From: Nocardia wallacei | GTDB taxonomy: Bacteria > Actinomycetota > Actinomycetes > Mycobacteriales > Mycobacteriaceae | Reading direction: 5' to 3' | Assembly (NCBI RefSeq): GCF_029868745.1 | Contig: NZ_JARWOP010000131.1 | Span: 1 to 59,476 of the forward strand | Length of the DNA: 59,476 bases | Shown here: piece after piece, positions 52,351 through 59,476 of the stretch | How positions within the stretch are numbered: position 1 is the first letter of the stretch | How the letters are laid out: every line of letters starts with the position of its first letter | Translations under genes and position numbers: made by a program | Notes under the pieces: generated by a model | The model's database searches: none | Told to the model about the DNA's origin: nothing | What the model saw: the letters and a program-made list of their open reading frames with translations, nothing else

Positions 52351-53829
52351 ATGACCGTGGCAGGTGAACATCTCGACGTCGTGATCGTGGGGGCGGGTCT
52401 CTCGGGGATCGGCGCGGCCTATCGACTGCAGTCCGAACACCCCGGTCGCAGCTATGCCATCCTCGAGGCGCGCGAGGCGCTGGGCGGTACCTGGGACCTG
52501 TTCCGGTACCCCGGCATTCGCTCCGATTCGGACATGTTCACCCTCGGCTACCCGTTCAAGCCGTGGCGCGACGCCAAGTCCATCGCCGACGGCCCGTCGA
52601 TCCTGCGCTACATCGGGGAGACCGCCGACCAGTACGGCATCGGGCAGCACATCCGCTACGGCACCAAGGTGGTCGGGGCCGAATGGTCCAGCGACGACGC
52701 CCGGTGGACGGTCACCATGCAGCAGGGCACCGAGCGGCACACCCTGACGTGCGGCTTCCTCTACTGCTGCGCCGGTTACTACGACTACGACGAGGGCCAC
52801 GCGCCGGAATTCCCCGGTGTGGAATCGTTCTCCGGTCAGGTGATCTACCCGCAGTTCTGGCCGGAGGATCTCGACTACGCCGGTAAGCGCGTGGTCGTGA
52901 TCGGCAGCGGCGCGACGGCGGTGACCCTGGTCCCGGCGATGGCCGAGCAGGCCGAACTGGTCACCATGCTGCAGCGCTCGCCCTCCTGGATCTCCCCGGT
53001 CCCGGGTCGCGACAAATACGCCGACCGGATCCGCGATCTGCTGCCCCCGCAGCTCGCGCATCGGCTCATCCGCACCAAGAACATCCTGTTCAACGTGGGC
53101 TTCTACCAGTACTGCCGACGGCGGCCGGAGGCGGCGCGCAAGCTGCTGACGGACCTGTCCACCCGCATCCTGAAAGACGAGCGGCTGGTCGCCGAGCATT
53201 TCACGCCCTCGTACAACCCGTGGGACCAGCGGCTCTGCGCCGTCCCCGACGCCGACTTCTTCAAATCGATGAAGAAGGGCAAGGCCGAGGTGGTCACCGA
53301 TCACATCGAAACCTTTGTGCCAGAAGGGATTCGGTTGCGCTCGGGCCGGGTGCTGCCGGCGGATGTGGTGGTGTCGGCCACCGGGCTGAAACTGCTGGCG
53401 TTCGGCGGTATCGCGCTGACCGTCGACGGTGTGCCCGTGGAGCTGTCCGACCAGTTCGTCTGGCAGGGCGCCATGCTCACGGGCGTGCCGAACTTCGCCG
53501 TGTGCATCGGCTACACCAACGCGTCCTGGACGCTGCGCGCCGACCTCACCTCGCGGCTGGTCTGTAAAGTGCTGGCGCACATGGACCGTCGCGGCTATCG
53601 GGCGGTCGTGCCCGAGCCGCAGGGCCACCTGGAGCAGCATCCGCTGCTCGATCTGGCGTCGGGCTACATCCAGCGTTCGATCGGCGATTTCCCGCGCCAG
53701 GGCGACCGGCACCCGTGGCGAGTGCGTCAGAACTACCTGATCGACTCGGCCACCACCATGCGAACCAACCTGGACAAGACGCTCCGGCCGGTGCGCCACG
53801 CACCGAAGTTGCAGCGCGTCCGAGGCTGA
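52351..53829 (+). CDS. EthA-like flavin monooxygenase (Baeyer-Villiger type) with altered fingerprint
   Basis: The 492-residue enzyme has an FAD Rossmann motif VVIVGAGLSGIGAAYRL and the BVMO-type segment GGTWDLFRYPGIRSDSDMFTLG. A second nucleotide site VVVIGSGATAVTLVP follows. Its length and C-terminal order are as in M. tuberculosis EthA (489 residues), which activates ethionamide. The BVMO fingerprint FxGxxxHxxxWP reads FSGQVIYPQFWP, with tyrosine in place of the conserved histidine. Such a change usually lowers or alters Baeyer-Villiger activity. CACACT 6 nt before the ATG suggests a leaderless start. The divergent regulator is AraC-type, not the TetR-type EthR. Confidence 0.88.
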   Translation: MTVAGEHLDVVIVGAGLSGIGAAYRLQSEHPGRSYAILEAREALGGTWDLFRYPGIRSDSDMFTLGYPFKPWRDAKSIADGPSILRYIGETADQYGIGQHIRYGTKVVGAEWSSDDARWTVTMQQGTERHTLTCGFLYCCAGYYDYDEGHAPEFPGVESFSGQVIYPQFWPEDLDYAGKRVVVIGSGATAVTLVPAMAEQAELVTMLQRSPSWISPVPGRDKYADRIRDLLPPQLAHRLIRTKNILFNVGFYQYCRRRPEAARKLLTDLSTRILKDERLVAEHFTPSYNPWDQRLCAVPDADFFKSMKKGKAEVVTDHIETFVPEGIRLRSGRVLPADVVVSATGLKLLAFGGIALTVDGVPVELSDQFVWQGAMLTGVPNFAVCIGYTNASWTLRADLTSRLVCKVLAHMDRRGYRAVVPEPQGHLEQHPLLDLASGYIQRSIGDFPRQGDRHPWRVRQNYLIDSATTMRTNLDKTLRPVRHAPKLQRVRG

Positions 53830-54435
53830 TCAGACCACCCGCACGCCGGTCCGGCTCGGGCGCAGCACCTGTCCCTGCCCCGATCCCTCGACCGCCTCGA
53901 CGTACGCCCGGGCCACGTCGCGGACCGGAGTGCCGTCGGCGCCGTCGCGACCCATCGACTCGAGGGTCTCGGCCACCCAGCCCGGGCTGACGGCGTTGAC
54001 CCGCACTCCGCGCGTCATCTCGACGGCCGCCGCCCGCACGAACGACTCCAGCCCGGCATTGACCAGCGCGCCGAACGACATCCCGGTCTCCACCCGCTCG
54101 AAGACGCCCGAGGTCACGGTGATCGAGCCGCCGTCGCGCAGCCGGCGCAACGCGGTGCGGACCAGATGGACCTGGCCGAACAGCTTGCCCTGAATGCCAC
54201 GGTAGAAGTCGTCGTCGGAATCCAGCGGCGTGAGTTTGCCACTGGCCGCGCAGCAGATCACCGCGTCGACGTCCGGCACCGTGGCGAACAGCTCATCGAT
54301 CGAGGCGGGATCGTCCATGTCCACGCGGACCGCGCCGCCGCGTGCCGCGCGGACCACCTCGTGGCCGCCGCGTTCCAGTTCGGCGGCGACCTCCGATCCG
54401 ATGGTCCCGGTCGCGCCGATGATGATGATTCGCAT
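53830..54435 (-). CDS. Short SDR-like NAD(P)-binding protein without the catalytic Tyr-Lys pair
   Basis: The 201-residue protein begins MRIIIIGATGTIGSEVAAELERGGH, a Rossmann motif. It continues VRVDMDDPASIDELFATV, AVICCAASG and SITVTSGVF. Where classical SDRs have YxxxK the sequence is FGALVNAGLESF, so the tyrosine and lysine are missing. Homologues of this compact type are common and usually annotated only as short-chain dehydrogenases. Its stop adjoins the stop of the convergent EthA-like gene without any gap. Confidence 0.8.
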   Translation of the reverse strand: MRIIIIGATGTIGSEVAAELERGGHEVVRAARGGAVRVDMDDPASIDELFATVPDVDAVICCAASGKLTPLDSDDDFYRGIQGKLFGQVHLVRTALRRLRDGGSITVTSGVFERVETGMSFGALVNAGLESFVRAAAVEMTRGVRVNAVSPGWVAETLESMGRDGADGTPVRDVARAYVEAVEGSGQGQVLRPSRTGVRVV

Positions 54436-54560
54436 GGGCCTCGTAACCATGCGAGGCCGCGGCGATATTCCGGCGACCGCGAATGGCATGTCCGATTCCC
54501 GCCGGTATCGGCTCGGTGGCCGGGGCACATTGGATCGTGGAACACGACGGAAGGATTCTC

Positions 54561-55055
54561 ATGACCGTGTACACGACGATCGACAGCCCGATCGGCGAGC
54601 TGCGGCTGGCGGGGGAGCCGTCGGCCGCGGGTGTGGTGCTCACCGCTCTGTCCATGGGCGGTGCCAAAGCCGTTGCGGTGCAGGATGACTGGATCGAGGA
54701 TGCGACGGTGTTCGGCGCGGTCGCCGCCCAGCTGCACGACTACTTCGCGGGCGACCGCACCGAGTTCGACATCGAATTCGCCACTGCCGGCAGCGATTTC
54801 CAGCGCCGGGTGTGGCAGGCCCTGGAGCGCATACCGTACGGCGCCACCGTGACCTACGGCGAGATCGCGGCGAGCATCGGAGCGCCGCGCGCCGCGGTGC
54901 GCGCGGTGGGAACGGCCATCGGGGCGAACCCGCTGCTGATCCTCCGGCCGTGCCATCGCGTCATCGGCGCGGACGGGTCGCTCACCGGGTACGCCGGGGG
55001 AGTGGAACGCAAGCAGCGCCTGCTCGAGCTCGAGCGGGCCCGCCGGGCGGCGTGA
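54561..55055 (+). CDS. ogt: Methylated-DNA--protein-cysteine methyltransferase
   Basis: Ogt transfers alkyl groups from O6-alkylguanine in DNA to its own cysteine and is consumed by the reaction. The 164-residue protein has an N-terminal ribonuclease-like domain and a C-terminal DNA-binding domain. The latter has FQRRVWQALERIPYGATVTYGEIA (recognition helix region) and the active site LRPCHRVIGADGSLTGYAGG with cysteine in PCHRV. GGAAGGA lies near ATG 54561. It is the first gene of a three-gene set with overlapping starts and stops devoted to alkylation damage. Confidence 0.94.
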   Translation: MTVYTTIDSPIGELRLAGEPSAAGVVLTALSMGGAKAVAVQDDWIEDATVFGAVAAQLHDYFAGDRTEFDIEFATAGSDFQRRVWQALERIPYGATVTYGEIAASIGAPRAAVRAVGTAIGANPLLILRPCHRVIGADGSLTGYAGGVERKQRLLELERARRAA

Positions 55056-55777
55056 TGGCGGCCGGATTGTCGACGGCCCCCGCCGGACGTGTGGCAGAAC
55101 AGGATTGGGCCGTTCTCGCCGGCGAACTCGACGAGCATGGCCACGCGCTGACCGGACCCCTGCTGACCCCGGGCGAATGTCGTTCGCTCGCAGCGCTGTA
55201 CGGCGACGCCGAACGGTTCCGGAGCACGATCGTGATGGCGCGGCACCGGTTCGGCTCCGGCGAATACCGGTACTTCACCCACGATCTCCCGGATCTCGTG
55301 CGGGACCTGCGGGCGGCGTTCTACCCGAAATTGCTTCCCATAGCGCGGGATTGGGCGGCACGACTGGGACGGCCCGGCTCGTGGCCGCCCCGGCTCGACG
55401 ATTGGATTGCCCAGTGTCATCAGGCCGGTCAGTCCAAGTCGGCGCAGATCCTGTTGCGCTACGGGCCGGGTGACTGGAACGCGCTGCATCGGGACCTGTT
55501 CGGAGACATGATATTTCCACTGCAGGTCGTCATCGGGCTGGATGCGCCCGGCGACGACTACACCGGCGGCGAATTCCTCATGGTCGAGCAGCGTCCCAGG
55601 GCCCAATCCCGCGGCGCGTCGGTCACGCTGCCGCAGGGCCACGGGCTGGTCTTCACGACCAGGGAACGCCCGGTGCGCAGCTCGCGCGGCTGGTCGGCCG
55701 CGCCCATGCGGCATGGTGTGAGCGTGGTCCGCTCCGGTCGGCGGCACACCCTCGGCCTGGTCTTCCACGACGCCTGA
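55055..55777 (+). CDS. 2-oxoglutarate/Fe(II)-dependent oxygenase in the alkylation-repair operon
   Basis: The 240-residue protein has the double-stranded beta-helix iron site. HxD is in WNALHRDLFG near residue 150; the distal histidine is in APMRHGVSVV and the 2OG-binding arginine in SGRRHTLGL. It belongs to the uncharacterised group often annotated 2OG-Fe(II) oxygenase (COG3826-like) and not to canonical AlkB. Its ATG shares one base with the ogt stop, and its own stop overlaps the next gene in the same way. By context it may repair alkylated bases oxidatively, alongside direct reversal by Ogt. Confidence 0.85.
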   Translation: MAAGLSTAPAGRVAEQDWAVLAGELDEHGHALTGPLLTPGECRSLAALYGDAERFRSTIVMARHRFGSGEYRYFTHDLPDLVRDLRAAFYPKLLPIARDWAARLGRPGSWPPRLDDWIAQCHQAGQSKSAQILLRYGPGDWNALHRDLFGDMIFPLQVVIGLDAPGDDYTGGEFLMVEQRPRAQSRGASVTLPQGHGLVFTTRERPVRSSRGWSAAPMRHGVSVVRSGRRHTLGLVFHDA

Positions 55778-56034
55778 TGTCTTACACCCTGCTCGGCGCG
55801 GACGGAAAGCCTTACCGCAGTACGACTCCCGGCACGCTCGGCGGTCACCGGCGACTGCGCGTCTACGGCCGTCTGGACTGCCCGGCCGCCCTGCGCGCAC
55901 TGCCGCGGGGCCGCTACGCGCTGCACCGCGTCTTCTTCGCCGACGAGCGAACGGCCGTCGCCGCGGGCTACCGGCCGTGCGCGGTCTGCCTGCGGCACGA
56001 GTACCTCGAATGGAAGCGGGACCGCGAGGCTTGA
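55777..56034 (+). CDS. Stand-alone Ada-type metal-binding domain protein
   Basis: The 85-residue protein matches the N-terminal zinc domain of Ada: GGHRRLRVYGRLDCPAALR, then RVFFADERTAVAAGYRPCAVC. Cysteines are C35, C68 and C71. In the alignment C35 corresponds to Ada C42, while the methyl-accepting C38 position is glycine. So the fold and part of the zinc site remain, but phosphotriester repair as in Ada is unlikely. A role as DNA-binding helper or sensor within the ogt operon is my inference. The ATG overlaps the stop of the upstream oxygenase gene. Confidence 0.82.
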   Translation: MSYTLLGADGKPYRSTTPGTLGGHRRLRVYGRLDCPAALRALPRGRYALHRVFFADERTAVAAGYRPCAVCLRHEYLEWKRDREA

Positions 56035-56038
56035 CGAA

Positions 56039-56413
56039 CTATGCCGACGACTCCGCGACCTCGTGCCCGGCCGACTTCAGCGCCGCGATCGCTTCCTCCT
56101 GCCGCTCCTGCGGCACCAGCACCAGATCGGCGTGCCAGGTCGAGGCGACGAAGACCGGGATCGACGCGTCGGCGAGTGGACCCACCAGCGCGGCCAGTGC
56201 GCCGGAGTCGTGCGGTCCGCGCGCGGCCGCCCCGGCGTAGAAACCCACCCACACCTCGCCCCGCTCCCACGGCGGCGCCTCGCGGACCATGGTCAGCCCC
56301 TCCGGCGCGCGCACCAGCGCGATCCACTCGTCGTCCTCGGGGAAGGTCGCGGTGGGCAGACGCTCCACCGCGAAACGCGACGGGACGATGTGCAGTCGCT
56401 GCGCCTTGGTCAT
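56039..56413 (-). CDS. ACT-domain protein
   Basis: The 124-residue protein has two short ACT-like halves (EWIALVRAPEGLTMV...; GALAALVGPLADASIPVFVASTWHADLVLVPQERQEEAIAAL) of the CASTOR/DUF type, which bind amino acids in other proteins. There is no catalytic domain, so it is a probable small ligand sensor. ATG 56413 has TACCAT 6 nt upstream (leaderless). It is convergent with the alkylation-repair operon, 4 nt away. Confidence 0.83.
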   Translation of the reverse strand: MTKAQRLHIVPSRFAVERLPTATFPEDDEWIALVRAPEGLTMVREAPPWERGEVWVGFYAGAAARGPHDSGALAALVGPLADASIPVFVASTWHADLVLVPQERQEEAIAALKSAGHEVAESSA

Positions 56414-56440
56414 CCGGTCATGGTATTCGGCGCGTTCGGC

Positions 56441-56821
56441 TCAGCGCCCGGCGCGCGACGGGCGGCGGATCGGGGTCGGATGCGGCGCGAACCGGCGGTG
56501 CACGTACTGCAGGCCCGCCAGCAGCAGCGCGGCGACGGCCGCGGCCGGATAGTCCCCGGTGATCACGCCGACCACCGCGAGACCACCGAAAACCGGCAGC
56601 TCCAGCACCGCGCACCAGCCCAGCAGGCGCAGCCGGGTGGAATGCGAATCCAGCCAGGCCAGGCCGTCGTCGACGATGTCCTCGGCGGTGGTGAGTTCGA
56701 CCAAGCCGTCGCCGACCTGAACGAACCGGTGTACCGCCTGGTCACGCGTGATCCTGCCCAGCCAGGCCTCGTCGATGAGCCGCTTGCCCTCTTCGGCGAC
56801 TTCCGTGATGACCGCGTCCAT
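56441..56821 (-). CDS. Hypothetical small membrane protein
   Basis: The 126-residue protein has a soluble helical N-terminal part (VITEVAEEGKRLIDEAWLGRITRDQAVHRFVQVGDGLVELT). Two membrane helices (LLGWCAVLELPVFGGLAVVGVI and AAAVAALLLAGLQYV) and a basic tail follow. I do not recognise the family. The start at 56821 is chosen because GGGA lies about 11 nt upstream and because upstream residues look non-coding. It ends 27 nt before the leaderless ACT gene on the same strand. Confidence 0.62.
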   Translation of the reverse strand: MDAVITEVAEEGKRLIDEAWLGRITRDQAVHRFVQVGDGLVELTTAEDIVDDGLAWLDSHSTRLRLLGWCAVLELPVFGGLAVVGVITGDYPAAAVAALLLAGLQYVHRRFAPHPTPIRRPSRAGR

Positions 56822-57099
56822 GCTGCGGGTCCCTTTCGAGTCGGTCCCGCAGATTCTAAGCGGCGCGGCGGGCAATGGTTCCGCTGACGGGAAGGCGGGT
56901 GGTCGTCGGGGCACTCCCGGAACGGGGGATTATCTGGCAATACGGGCAAACCGGACGAGGCGGAAGACCTCGGTGATGTGTTCCTGGCCACAGCTGTCGT
57001 CGGCGGTGTATGCCCGTCGTGGCGCTGAGGGTGCAGACCTGGGATGATTTCGGTCGGGCCGGGCGTCGCCCGCTCTGTCCCAGGCGAAATACCGCTTGC
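56822..57099. other. Intergenic region without recognisable gene
   Basis: This gap of about 280 bp lies between the minus-strand membrane protein and the MarR-DHA2 operon. I see no coding frame with good codon use, no RNA structure and no repeat. It must contain the promoter of the membrane protein. Only its right border, from 57096 on, shows clear regulatory structure. Confidence 0.45.
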
Positions 57100-57148
57100 G
57101 GAGGTGCTACCTCCGGTCTGTATAGTTGGCCTCAGCAACTAGTTGTAA
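57096..57148 (+). promoter_or_regulatory. Promoter and palindromic operators of the marR-DHA2 operon
   Basis: TATAGT (57121-57126) is a likely -10, with TTGCGG (57096-57101) as a loose -35. Between them lies the perfect palindrome GGAGGT-GCT-ACCTCC (57100-57114). Just after the -10, CAACTAGTTG (57136-57145) is a perfect 10-bp palindrome near the start of transcription. Both positions fit repression by the MarR protein encoded downstream. Confidence 0.6.
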
Positions 57149-57188
57149 GTGCTAAACAAATGTGTTGCGGGGAAAAGGAAAGCTGATC

Positions 57189-57689
57189 ATGGTCGTTGCT
57201 GCCCGTGATCGCGGTGCTACGAAGGCCGAACTCGACGTCGCCGACCAACTCGGCGCCCAACTGGTCCGGCTCATGCGGGCGATCGGCAGAACCAAATCGC
57301 AGCTGGCCCCGCTCGGACCGGACGGGCTCGAGCGGCTGGCCTACGCTGTACTGTTCTGCCTGGTCCACGACGGCCCGCAGCGGACCGGCAAACTCGCCGA
57401 ACTGCTGCACGCCGAGACCTCCACCATCAGCCGGCAGACCAGGAATCTGGTGTCGCACGGACTGGTGGAACGCCGCGCCGACCCCATCGACGGGCGAGCC
57501 TGCGTCCTGGCCCCCACCGCGGAGGGGGTGCGGGTGTTCGAGGAGAACCGCCGCATCCGCAACCACGTGCTGGCCGGACTACTGACCGACTGGTCCGAGG
57601 ACGAGCGTACGACGCTGACCGACCTGGTCGAGCGGCTCGTCACCGGGATCGAGAAGACCACTGCCACAGCCGATTCGAATAGGGCTTGA
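57189..57689 (+). CDS. MarR-family transcriptional regulator
   Basis: The 166-residue protein has the MarR winged helix. LERLAYAVLFCLVHDGPQRTGKLAELLHAETSTISRQTRNLVSHGLVERRADPIDGRACVLAPTAEG contains the recognition helix and the wing with the D-x-R motif. It probably represses its own operon with the DHA2 exporter, whose ATG is 3 nt after its stop. AAGGAAA lies 7 nt before ATG 57189. Palindromes overlap its promoter. Confidence 0.92.
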   Translation: MVVAARDRGATKAELDVADQLGAQLVRLMRAIGRTKSQLAPLGPDGLERLAYAVLFCLVHDGPQRTGKLAELLHAETSTISRQTRNLVSHGLVERRADPIDGRACVLAPTAEGVRVFEENRRIRNHVLAGLLTDWSEDERTTLTDLVERLVTGIEKTTATADSNRA

Positions 57690-57692
57690 TTG

Positions 57693-59476
57693 ATGACAAC
57701 TTCGACCACCCGGGCACCGGCGGCGCAGCCGGTCCTGGACGCCGGTGCGCAACCGTCGCTGACGCACCGGCAGGTTCTGACGATTCTGTCCGGCTTGCTG
57801 CTGGGCATGTTCCTGGCCGCGCTCGACCAGAACATCGTCAGCGTGGCGATCGTGCGGATCGCCAACGACCTGCACGGTTTCGATCAGCAGGCGTGGGCGA
57901 CGACGGCGTATCTGATCACGGCCACGATCAGCACCCCGCTGTACGGCAAGCTGGCCGACATCTACGGCCGAAAGCCGTTCTACCTCACCGCGATCGCGCT
58001 GTTCGTCATCGGCTCGGCGGCGTGCACGTTCGCGACCTCGATGTACATGCTGGCCGGATTCCGCGCGTTCCAGGGTCTCGGTGCGGGCGGCCTGATGTCG
58101 TTGGCGCTCACCATCATCGGCGATATCGTCCCGCCGCGGGAACGCGCCCGGTATCAGGGCTACTTCATGATGGTGTTCGGCACCTCGACGGTGCTGGGCC
58201 CCGTGCTGGGCGGACTGTTCTCCGACTACGACCACCTGTGGGGCCTGGACGGCTGGCGCTGGGTGTTCCTGGTGAACGTGCCGGTCGGCGCGCTCGCGCT
58301 GCTCGTGGTGGCGAAGGTGCTCAATGTGCCGCATCAGCGGCAGAAGCTGCGCGTCGACTGGTTCGGCGCGGTCGCGCTGGCCATCTGCGTGGTGCCGCTG
58401 CTGATCGTGGCCGAGCAGGGCCGCAGCTGGGGCTGGGACTCGAGCAAGGCGCTGCTCTGCTACGGCGTGGGCGCGGTCGGGCTGGTGCTGTTCCTGGTCA
58501 TCGAGGCCGTGATGAAGGACTCCGCGCTGATCCCGCTGCGGCTGTTCAAGAACTCCACCTTCTCGGTGGCCATCGGCGGCGGGACCATCGTCGGCATCGC
58601 CATGTTCGGCTCCATCACGATGGTGCCGCTGTATCTCCAAGTGGTGCGCGGGTATTCGCCGACCGAGGCGGGTCTGCTGATGCTGCCGCTGGTGTTGGGC
58701 ATCATGAGCGGTTCGGTGATCGCCGGTCAGGTCACCAAGCGTAGCGGCCGCTACAAGATCCTGCCCGTGCTCGGCACCTTCATCATCACGATCGGCGCGC
58801 TGCTCTACGCCCAGGTGAAATTCGACAGCCCGCTGTGGCAGCCGCTGATCTTCGGCGGCATCATCGGCCTCGGGCTGGGCTTCTGCATGCAGACCCTGAT
58901 CATCGCGGCCCAGAACGCCGGACCGCGCCGGGACATGGGCGTCTCGACCGCGTCGGCGACCTTCTTCCGGCAGGTCGGCGGCACGCTCGGGGTGGCGGTG
59001 TTCCTGACGATCCTGTTCAACATGCTGCCGAACAAGATCCTCGATGCCTTCGGCGGACGGCTGCCCGCCGGATTCGATACCGACAAGCTCGACCAGTTGC
59101 AGGCCGACACCGCCGGTATCGCCGCGCTGCCCGACCAGGTGCGTGAGCCCATCCTGATCGGCTTCACCAACGCGATGCACGGCGTGTTCTTCCTCGGCGC
59201 GGCCGTGGCCCTGCTGGCATGCATCGTGCTCATGTTCATGAAGGAGATTCCGTTGCAGGACCCATCGACGGCCCAGCCGAAACCCGAAACGGACAATGCC
59301 ACAACGGATCAGAGCGCGGCGGCCCCCCCCCCGCCCGGGGGGGGGGCCGCCCCCCCCGCGGCCGCACCCGCCCCCCCCCCAAACCCCCCGGGCCCCCGGC
59401 GGGCGCGCCCCCCGGCGGGGGCGCGCGCCGCGTCCACCCCCTGGCCGCCGGCGTCTACGACGACCAGGACGGAAAG
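57693..59476 (+). CDS. DHA2-family MFS exporter (3' end unreliable)
   Basis: This is a 14-helix drug:H+ antiporter with the family motifs LAALDQNIVSVAIVRI, GKLADIYGRKPFYL (motif A) and STVLGPVLGGLFSDY (motif C). It probably exports the compound sensed by the MarR protein encoded 3 nt upstream. The sequence is reliable to about 59326 (residue 545, just after the last helix and FMKEIPLQDPS). Beyond that it runs into C- and G-rich homopolymers, and the frame stays open to the end of the window. The true stop was probably within the damaged stretch. It differs from the exporter at 12824 and lacks a recognisable C-terminal domain. Confidence 0.88.
   Translation, partial: MTTSTTRAPAAQPVLDAGAQPSLTHRQVLTILSGLLLGMFLAALDQNIVSVAIVRIANDLHGFDQQAWATTAYLITATISTPLYGKLADIYGRKPFYLTAIALFVIGSAACTFATSMYMLAGFRAFQGLGAGGLMSLALTIIGDIVPPRERARYQGYFMMVFGTSTVLGPVLGGLFSDYDHLWGLDGWRWVFLVNVPVGALALLVVAKVLNVPHQRQKLRVDWFGAVALAICVVPLLIVAEQGRSWGWDSSKALLCYGVGAVGLVLFLVIEAVMKDSALIPLRLFKNSTFSVAIGGGTIVGIAMFGSITMVPLYLQVVRGYSPTEAGLLMLPLVLGIMSGSVIAGQVTKRSGRYKILPVLGTFIITIGALLYAQVKFDSPLWQPLIFGGIIGLGLGFCMQTLIIAAQNAGPRRDMGVSTASATFFRQVGGTLGVAVFLTILFNMLPNKILDAFGGRLPAGFDTDKLDQLQADTAGIAALPDQVREPILIGFTNAMHGVFFLGAAVALLACIVLMFMKEIPLQDPSTAQPKPETDNATTDQSAAAPPPPGGGAAPPAAAPAPPPNPPGPRRARPPAGARAASTPWPPASTTTRTE
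59327..59476. other. Low-quality GC homopolymer stretch at contig end
   Basis: Runs of C and G dominate from about 59322 to 59440, which is unlike any coding sequence in the window. The last 45 bases regain normal composition but do not continue the exporter in a meaningful way. One frame there reads VHPLAAGVYDDQDGK, suggesting sequence from a different gene. I treat the whole stretch as an assembly artefact. Confidence 0.75.

Noticed and set aside
51256..53799. 847-codon minus-strand frame seemingly one large AraC protein
   Set aside because: Only the part up to 52281 is the AraC regulator. The upstream extension is the antisense of the EthA-like gene.

Overview
The window looks like one complete contig from a high-GC actinomycete of the order Mycobacteriales, most likely a Nocardia. 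The evidence is uniformly GC-rich coding sequence, a complete mce lipid-import operon, a gene block collinear with the Mycobacterium tuberculosis Rv1329c-Rv1343c region, BlaI/M56 and MmyB-type regulators, and many leaderless genes. Both ends (1-116 and about 59327-59476) are homopolymer-rich and look like damaged contig ends, so the first gene (dinG) and the last (a DHA2 transporter) are incomplete. I saw no rRNA, tRNA, CRISPR array, intact IS element or prophage.

Layout. 0-11.7 kb: the conserved housekeeping block, with dinG, NAD salvage (pncB, pncA), clpS, an AosR-like regulator, the mec-cysO-cysM cysteine pathway behind a SigH/SigR-type promoter, a rhomboid protease, an Rv1339-like phosphodiesterase, rph, rdgB and two small membrane proteins. 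murI is missing from its usual place, and an epoxide hydrolase is inserted beside pncA. 11.7-26 kb: accessory metabolism and regulation, with an SDR, a large DHA2 exporter, a flavin monooxygenase with PadR and TetR regulators, a methyltransferase, two MmyB-type regulators, a BlaI/M56 pair with two visible operators, a P450 and a pentapeptide-repeat protein. 26-34.8 kb: small independent genes (YczE, thioesterase, VIT1, MerR, APH-like kinase, hydrolase, GNAT, LysR). They are followed by a PheS-like ligase fused to an FDX-ACB domain, which sits behind a leaderless 21-codon leader peptide and a strong hairpin. A DUF389 protein and a remnant of a Ca2+/H+ antiporter come next. 35-43.6 kb: yrbEA-yrbEB-mceABCDEF-mas, one tightly overlapping operon for an ABC-type lipid importer whose ATPase is not in the window. 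43.6-48 kb: a second YidC-like insertase, a palindromic intergenic repeat, and a decayed zone holding a GMC oxidoreductase with an internal deletion and a 3' fragment of ctaD. 48-59.5 kb: a Clp ATPase without the ClpP-docking loop, a SnoaL-like gene under a near-consensus KstR operator, a divergent AraC/EthA-like monooxygenase pair, a three-gene alkylation-repair operon (ogt, 2OG-Fe(II) oxygenase, Ada-like zinc protein), and a MarR-DHA2 exporter operon.

Two themes stand out. First, at least 18 starts carry a TAnnnT hexamer 6-7 nt before the ATG/GTG, which is the signature of leaderless transcription; this was used to choose starts. Second, several remnants (hydrolase, antiporter, GMC, ctaD) show decay by deletion between otherwise intact genes. 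The most novel-looking locus is the leader peptide and hairpin in front of the PheS-like ligase at 32350-33615.
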